Source: CAVORD01 sp963698535
Lineage (GTDB): Bacteria; Bacteroidota; Bacteroidia; Bacteroidales; VadinHA17
NCBI GenBank assembly: GCA_963698535.1
Contig: CAVORD010000001.1
Coordinates: 1,302,001 to 1,366,000, forward strand
Length of the DNA: 64,000 nt
Direction of reading: 5' to 3'
Part shown: positions 58,661 through 64,000 of the stretch, piece by piece
How the letters are laid out: the number at the start of each line of letters is the position of its first letter
Numbering within the stretch: position 1 is the first letter of the stretch
The notes under the pieces: model-generated
Seen by the model: the letters and a program-made list of their open reading frames with translations, nothing else
What the model was told of the DNA's origin: nothing
Databases searched by the model: none
Translations under genes and position numbers: made by a program

Positions 58661-60565
58661 ATGAGAGTAGCTGTTATATGGATTGTCACCCTGTTGACAT
58701 TACAGGTCAACGGTCAGAAGAAGCCTGACTATTCTACCTCCTATATTCCTGAAGAATTAAAGGATAAGGCGGTTGCTATAGTAAGATTTAATGACCAGGA
58801 GTTGGTCATAACAGATATTAATAAGGCTACATTCAAGGTCAGGTATGCAGTTACGATACTCGCAAAACCAGGAATTCCTAATGGAATTTTTAATGAGTAT
58901 TATGATAATTTCAGAAGTCTTGGAGGACTTAAGGCAACCATATACAATGGCGATGGTGCAGTAATTGAAAAAGTTAAATCATCTGATATAAAGGACTTTA
59001 GCTCAGCACAAGGCTTTTCAATTTATGACGACACAAGACAGAAAGTCTATATTCCCGTGGTTAAAGACCTTCCTTATACCGTGGAGTATGAATACGAATA
59101 TTCATATAATGGTATTTTCCATTTGCCCCCCTGGGTCCCGGTGGTGTCATATGACATTGCTGTAGAGAAGTCTTCATTTAGGGTAATTACACCTTCCGGG
59201 TTTAAGATCAAATACCTTGAGAAAAACCTTCCTTCACAGGTTAAAGTTAGCGATAACGGTAAAATCTGCACCTATGAGTGGTCCATGGAAAACCAGTCTC
59301 CCTGTGAAGAGGAAGAGTACAGTCCCGACCCGGATACATTTCTGCCTCTGGTATATATTGCTCCTGTAGATTTTGAAATAGGTGGATTCAAAGGTAATAT
59401 GGAAACATGGAGTGATCTGGCCTTATGGCAGACAACCCTTCTTAAAGGTCGGGATGAATTAAAGGAAGAGACAAAGGAAAAGATCAGGAACTTAGTGTCA
59501 GGATTTGAAGATGATAAGGATAAAGTGAAGGCGGTCTACAATTTCGTCCAGGAGAAAACCCGTTATGTTAGTATACAGGAGGGTATTGGAGGCTGGCAGC
59601 CAATGAGTGCTTCAGAAGTTGATCAAATGGGTTACGGCGACTGCAAAGCCCTTTCAAACTATGCTATCGCACTGCTTAGGGAGGCAGGTATAAGGTCCCA
59701 TTATGTGAAGGTTAATGCAGGCCGATATCCGACAGATCTTAAAGAAGAATTTGTGAGTAACCAGTCGAACCATGTTTTTGTATGTGTCCCCCTGAAAGGT
59801 GATACCGTTTGGCTGGAGTGTACAAGCCAGACTTCTCCGTTCGGCTATATTGGAAATTTTACTCATGGCAGGAAGGTTCTTGTTGTAACAGAAGACGGAG
59901 GCAAAATTGTCAGATCCAGGGATTACTCACGCGAAGAAAACATCCAGGCAACAAAAGCTGTTGTGGATATTGGAAAGGATAATGTTTGCCAGGTAGAAAC
60001 TGACATAATTTTTTCAGGCCTTCAGTACGACAATATCTCTGGCAGGATTCATGACTCACCCAAAGAAAACGAACGATGGCTCTACAATAATCTGGGCATC
60101 AATAATATTACCGTTAATAGCTTCTCCTTCTCAGGCGAGAAAGATGAGCCTGTTGCATATTCTAAATATGCATTTACCGTAAAAGGCTATTGTTCACAAA
60201 GTGGCTCGAGACTGTTCATTCCCCTCAATATGTTCAACAAACTTACCAGGGTGCCTCCAAAGATAAAGGAAAGGACCAGAGAGGTCGAACTAAATTACCC
60301 GTATACAGATATCGATACTATCATCTACATTATTCCTGAAAATATGGAGGTAGAATCGATACCTGCAGATTGCTCTTATAAGACAGAATTTGGAGAGTAC
60401 CTTTCAACAGTAACTTCTGATGAAAGAGAAATTACCTATGTCAGGAGAGTAAGCATGAACAAAGGTCTCTTTCCTGCTGAATCATATAATACGTTCAGGG
60501 AGTTTTATTTAAACATTACAAAAGCCGACAATCTGAAGGTTGTTCTGAAAAACAGCAGTGAATAA
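58661..60565 (+). CDS. DUF3857 domain transglutaminase-like protein (active-site residues present)
   Basis: The protein has 634 residues with a signal peptide (cleavage near VNGQ). A DUF3857 domain (about residues 25-250) is followed by a transglutaminase-like domain with Cys328 in GYGDCK, His371 in SNHVFV and an acidic residue at 386 in WLECTS. The catalytic triad is therefore intact. A beta-domain closes the protein. It follows the inactive relative at 56612 directly and may be its functional partner. Members of this family act on amide bonds of cell-envelope or surface proteins, but targets are unknown. Confidence 0.85.
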   Translation: MRVAVIWIVTLLTLQVNGQKKPDYSTSYIPEELKDKAVAIVRFNDQELVITDINKATFKVRYAVTILAKPGIPNGIFNEYYDNFRSLGGLKATIYNGDGAVIEKVKSSDIKDFSSAQGFSIYDDTRQKVYIPVVKDLPYTVEYEYEYSYNGIFHLPPWVPVVSYDIAVEKSSFRVITPSGFKIKYLEKNLPSQVKVSDNGKICTYEWSMENQSPCEEEEYSPDPDTFLPLVYIAPVDFEIGGFKGNMETWSDLALWQTTLLKGRDELKEETKEKIRNLVSGFEDDKDKVKAVYNFVQEKTRYVSIQEGIGGWQPMSASEVDQMGYGDCKALSNYAIALLREAGIRSHYVKVNAGRYPTDLKEEFVSNQSNHVFVCVPLKGDTVWLECTSQTSPFGYIGNFTHGRKVLVVTEDGGKIVRSRDYSREENIQATKAVVDIGKDNVCQVETDIIFSGLQYDNISGRIHDSPKENERWLYNNLGINNITVNSFSFSGEKDEPVAYSKYAFTVKGYCSQSGSRLFIPLNMFNKLTRVPPKIKERTREVELNYPYTDIDTIIYIIPENMEVESIPADCSYKTEFGEYLSTVTSDEREITYVRRVSMNKGLFPAESYNTFREFYLNITKADNLKVVLKNSSE

Positions 60566-60722
60566 CTCTTCAAAATGTTTTTGCTAATTTGCATCTCCTC
60601 GTGCGGACTCACATTAAGGTCGTTTTTATAAATAAGCACCGGTAATGCTGAGATGCCGTCTTAAATAGTTTACTTACCTTTATTAATTGATTAGCTGTAA
60701 TAAGGATGTAAACCATAATATC

Positions 60723-61619
60723 ATGAGGAAATCAGTTTTTATAATAGTCACCATAATACTGGTGGTTACTGCTCCGGGCTGCTCCACGCTCATGTTCATC
60801 AATCAGTCATATCCTCCTGAAATCGGACTGAAAAGTGATAACAATGTTTTTGCCATCAGCAACCACTTCGACTATATGCGACCGGGATATATTAAGGAGA
60901 AGCATGAGGATATCTACAGGGCAGGGACAAACTCCTTTATTGATAATCTTATAATCAGCTTCCAGGGATCAGATCTTATCAGGGGCGAATTGTATGATAC
61001 TCTTGTACCTTACCAGAGCGGCCATAGTTTTACCGATATACTTAGTGAAGAGGCAGCCATGGATCTCTGTCACCAATATAATTCAACGCATCTCCTCACA
61101 TTCGACTCTCTCTATATGGGCTTCGACTGGGAAACAATTGTAGAGGAAGACGACGACGGAAGCAGGTCCAAGACAAAATATTTCTATCTCCTTTACAGAG
61201 CATTTGTCTCACTTTACGATAATAAGGGAGCTCTCATCGACAGGAGTCTTTTAGACCTGTCAATGATCTACAAGGCAAGGCCTACCCTCTCCGGGCTAAT
61301 AACAATTCAGCCGGCACTGGCCAAGGCTCAGGATGAAGCAGTTGCGCTGTCTTCACAAGCTGCCTTACAGTATCACGATAAATTCTTCCCTACTGTGGGC
61401 CGGATCCCTTATAAGGTCTATACCGGAAAAATCTTTAAAAACTCCTTACGACTCATGCAGTATGGCAACTGGGAAGATGCAATCAAGGAACTGATCCCCA
61501 TGACCTCATCCGGTGATCCAAAGATAAGAAAGAAGGCTGCCAACAACATCGCCGTCTGCTATCTGGGTCTGGATAACCAGCCCTCAGCAGATTTCTGGTT
61601 CGGGGAATCCTATAAGTAG
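60723..61619 (+). CDS. Lipoprotein of the DUF6340 type, function unknown
   Basis: The start ATG 60723 opens a lipoprotein signal (lipobox APGC) and is preferred to ATG 60687, which adds 12 polar residues without signal character. The result is 298 residues. Features include FAISNHFDYMRPGYIKEK, LSEEAAMDLCHQYNSTHLL and a helical C-terminus (GNWEDAIKELIPMTSSG, then KKAANNIAVCYLGLDNQ) that looks like one or two TPR-type hairpins. Conserved in Bacteroidota, without known function. It is 157 bases after the DUF3857 gene; the gap contains no gene or strong hairpin. Confidence 0.7.
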   Translation: MRKSVFIIVTIILVVTAPGCSTLMFINQSYPPEIGLKSDNNVFAISNHFDYMRPGYIKEKHEDIYRAGTNSFIDNLIISFQGSDLIRGELYDTLVPYQSGHSFTDILSEEAAMDLCHQYNSTHLLTFDSLYMGFDWETIVEEDDDGSRSKTKYFYLLYRAFVSLYDNKGALIDRSLLDLSMIYKARPTLSGLITIQPALAKAQDEAVALSSQAALQYHDKFFPTVGRIPYKVYTGKIFKNSLRLMQYGNWEDAIKELIPMTSSGDPKIRKKAANNIAVCYLGLDNQPSADFWFGESYK

Positions 61620-61665
61620 ATTGAAGATCAATATTATCAGGTGATTACAGATATTTGTGCCTTGA

Positions 61666-61713
61666 ATAATTACTGAGTTAATTACTGAGTTAACTATATA
61701 GTTAACTATATAT
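61666..61713. repeat. Four-unit 12-bp tandem repeat with a 20-bp perfect palindrome
   Basis: Four units of 12 bases: ATAATTACTGAG, TTAATTACTGAG, TTAACTATATAG and TTAACTATATAT. A perfect 20-base palindrome, AGTTAACTATATAGTTAACT, spans 61688-61707. The repeat lies 47 bases after the DUF6340 gene and may act as a transcription stop or protein-binding site. Confidence 0.75.
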
Positions 61714-61912
61714 TTATGCAATCTGACAAAAAAGGTAACCGCAAAGGCCGCAGAGGAACAAAAAGAGAGCGCAAAGAAAAAACTTTCCCTGAATTGATCC
61801 ATCTTTGTTAGCCTGTCTACCGCAGAAAATTGTGAGTGTGAGAGCGAGAACAAATCCACCTTCGTTGAAACTTCGGCGGACAAGTCTGACAAATCTTTAT
61901 TAGATTTGAGTA
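61714..61912. other. Intergenic region before the xanthine dehydrogenase operon
   Basis: No gene was found here. It contains GCAAAGGCCGCAGAGG near 61741 and a stretch around 61856-61880 with partly complementary TCCACC and GGCGGA ends. Both look like the short dispersed repeats seen between Bacteroidota genes. A 6-bp hairpin (CAAATC / GATTTG, 61890-61908) ends 4 bases before the ATG of the next gene. It could affect translation start there. Confidence 0.35.
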
Positions 61913-63345
61913 ATGATTCATTTTATTCTCAATAACAGGACAATTGAGACAAGCCTTGATCCGGGAATCCCTCTCCTGGATTTTATAAGGCGGGAATCTT
62001 CACTGCCGGGAACCAAAATAGGCTGCCGGGAAGGTGATTGCGGCGCATGTACCGTACTGGAGGGCACAATAATGATGGTTCACTCCTCTACAGATCAATT
62101 GTTTCCTGTCTTACTCCTTTGGGGAAAGTCCATGGAAAACATATCGTGACTGTTGAGGGTATTAATATGGATAACCTCTCACCTGTACAAAACGCAATAG
62201 TTGAGGAAAATGCTACGCAGTGCGGATTTTGTACTCCCGGGTTTGTAGTGTCGCTGACAGGTTTTACAATGTCTCCGGGCAAACCCGACATGAAAAAAGC
62301 TGTAGAGTCGATAAGCGGTAATATATGCCGTTGCACGGGCTACAAATCTATTGAAAGAGCAGCGGAGAAGATCACCGACCTCATAAAAGATAAAATCGTC
62401 AACGACCCTGTCGGATGGCTGGTCAGGGAACATTTCCTGCCACACTATTTCCTTGGAATAAAGGAGCGGCTTGAAAAAATTACAGTACAAGATATTGATC
62501 ATACTCCCGACTGTCTTATTGTTGGTGGCGGGACAGACCTGATGGTATCTGCCCCGGAAAAGGTACGAGGCGCGGATATTTCCTTCCTGCATCTCCTTAA
62601 GGCTAAAAAAGGGGTTCAGATAGTTAATGATAAATGCATAGTGGGGGCTGCAACAACGATCTCTGAAGTTTCAGAATCAGAAGCAATGAATAATCTGATT
62701 CCAGATTTGAAGGATATCATGAAACTTATTGCATCTGAACCCATCAGAAACATGGGAACCATTGGCGGTAATATTGTCAATGCATCGCCCATAGGAGATC
62801 TGACGATCATATTTCTCGCACTGGGATCCGATCTTACTATTTCCACCGGTAAGAAAGTCAGGAATGTAGCTTTGGAAGATTTTTTCCTGGGATACAAGAG
62901 CATCGATTTGAAAAAAGGAGAAATTCTTGATTCCATCACCTTCAGGGCAAATAAGAGTCCATTGCTTTTCAATTTTGAAAAGGTAAGCAAAAGAACCCAT
63001 CTCGACATTGCTTCTGTTAACAGTGCCATGTCGGCAGAGGTTGATGGTGATATAATCAGGAGTTGCATTATCTCAGCCGGAGGTGTTGGTCCGGTCCCTC
63101 TGGTTTTAAGGTCAGCCTCCGGATTATTGAAAAACAAGAGAATTGAAGTCTCCCTTCTTTCCGACTTGTTCCTTCATCTTGACAAGGATATTAGCCCTAT
63201 CTCCGACATAAGGGGAACCAAGGATTACAAATCACTCCTGCTCCGAAACCTGATCGTTTCCCACTTCATGAAGCTCTTCAGGAACCATCTTAATGACAAT
63301 GAATTAAAATCTCTGCTGACCGAAAACTTAATGACCTCCCAATAG
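61913..63345 (+). CDS. Xanthine dehydrogenase-type small subunit (Fe-S/FAD), frame broken by one base
   Basis: It has a plant-type [2Fe-2S] domain, with Cys38, Cys43 and Cys46 in CREGDCGAC, then the second cluster domain (CGFCTPG and CRCTG) and the FAD domain (IVGGGTDLMV, RNMGTIGGNIVNASPIGD). This is the fused XdhA layout, found in xanthine and other molybdenum hydroxylases. The frame changes near 62066-62071 and needs one added base, most simply an A in CACAATAATG, giving TNNDGSLLYRSIVSCL. Restored length is about 477 residues. The large subunit follows after one base. Purine use is the default guess, but aldehyde oxidase-like use is possible. Confidence 0.88.
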
Positions 63346-63346
63346 A

Positions 63347-64000
63347 TTGAAAAATATCGACTCATATGGCCATGTAACAGGGAAGTCGACCTTTGTCGAC
63401 GATATACCGGTGAATGAAGGGACCCTCTATGGTTGTATCTATACATCTCCCATTGCCCATGCCAGGATAAAGTCAATGGATCTTGCCGGGGCAGAAGGAT
63501 ACGAGGGTGTTGTCGGCATCTTCACAGCTCAGGATATTCCGGGGGAGAATCAGGTAGGAGGTATAATAGCAGATGAGACCCTGCTGGCGGAAGGGTCGGT
63601 ACACTATTCTGGTCAGCCTGTTGTTCTGATAGTAGCCACATCCGTCATTGCAGGCAGAGGAGGCATTATCTAAAATAAAGGTTGAATATGAACCCTTGGA
63701 AGCAGTAACCGACCCAAGAGAGGCTGCATCAAGAGGATCATTTCTTGTCCCGCCCAGGACATTTTCGATGGGCAACACTGAGGACGCCTGGAAAGAGTGC
63801 GTATATATAGTTGAGGGGACGGCAGAATCGGGTGGCCAGGAGCACCTGTACCTTGAAACTCAGGGCGCCTACGCCATACCGATGGAGAACAGGTCGGTGA
63901 AAATATTCTCCTCTACACAGGGGCCAACTCTGGTACAGAAGCTCACTGCAAAGGTACTTGGACTTCCTATGAATAAGGTAGAGGTGGATGTTGCCCGGCT
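63347..64000 (+). CDS. Xanthine dehydrogenase-type molybdopterin subunit, partial, frame broken by one base
   Basis: The gene starts with TTG at 63347, one base after the small subunit stop. The sequence KNIDSYGHVTGKSTFVDDIP matches the start of XdhB-type subunits. IFTAQDIPGENQVGG and HYSGQPVVLIVA follow. The frame stops at 63673, but LQAEEALSKIKVEYEPL continues in the +1 frame. One surplus base near 63642-63644 (TCCG to TCG) explains it. The part in the window then runs to 64000 (GGQEHLYLETQGAYAIP, a conserved substrate-channel region). Two thirds of the subunit lie outside the window. Confidence 0.85.

Noticed and set aside
61620..61912. A small RNA or tRNA in the gap before the xanthine dehydrogenase genes
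   Set aside because: No cloverleaf or acceptor-stem pairing could be built. The region is explained by a tandem repeat, a short hairpin and AT-rich filler.

Overview
The window looks like a chromosomal piece of a glycan-degrading Bacteroidota, probably Bacteroidales-like. The signs are two SusC/SusD pairs, lipoproteins with Bacteroidota-type lipoboxes, two secreted enzymes with type IX secretion (T9SS) C-terminal sorting domains, weak Shine-Dalgarno sequences, and candidate promoters of the TTTG / TAnnTTTG type. No tRNA, rRNA, CRISPR array, transposase or prophage gene was seen.

Region 1 (1-36.6 kb, all + strand) is a large polysaccharide utilization locus. It holds two GH92 exo-alpha-mannosidases, two GH71/GH99-like hydrolases, four sulfatases that all carry Ser at the formylglycine position, two SusC/SusD pairs with a DUF1735-type lipoprotein, and a ROK kinase with an MFS sugar transporter. 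It also has two exported Gfo/Idh/MocA oxidoreductases, a two-domain DUF1080 (3-keto-glycoside-type) lipoprotein, two exported phosphoesterase-fold proteins, a beta-helix protein and a beta-propeller protein. Together these suggest a sulfated alpha-mannan or glucuronomannan as substrate (inference).

Region 2 (36.6-48.4 kb) is a uronate-catabolism regulon on divergent strands around a LacI-type regulator. To the left are an SDR (fructuronate/mannonate oxidoreductase-like), a PfkB kinase, a LarA-like Ni-dependent racemase/epimerase, 6-phosphogluconate dehydrogenase and a TRAP transporter. To the right are tagaturonate epimerase (UxaE) and uronate isomerase (UxaC). Mannonate dehydratase and KDPG aldolase are absent. 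The set could instead form a route uronate > fructuronate > mannonate > gluconate > 6-phosphogluconate > ribulose 5-phosphate. A single palindromic operator lies over the -33 regions of both divergent promoters.

Region 3 (48.4-64 kb) holds a 26-codon remnant of APS kinase (cysC), an outer-membrane barrel protein, and a very tight four-gene operon: duplicated-domain lipoprotein, TonB-dependent receptor, TiaS-like protein, and an ABC transporter with a degenerate ATPase. After these come a PQQ-type propeller lipoprotein, two DUF3857/transglutaminase-like proteins, a lipoprotein, and the start of a xanthine dehydrogenase-type operon running off the end.

Nine genes have broken reading frames (eleven single-base shifts, most at short homopolymers). 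The protein sequence resumes cleanly on the other side each time. I treat them as probable sequencing or assembly errors and annotate each as one gene.
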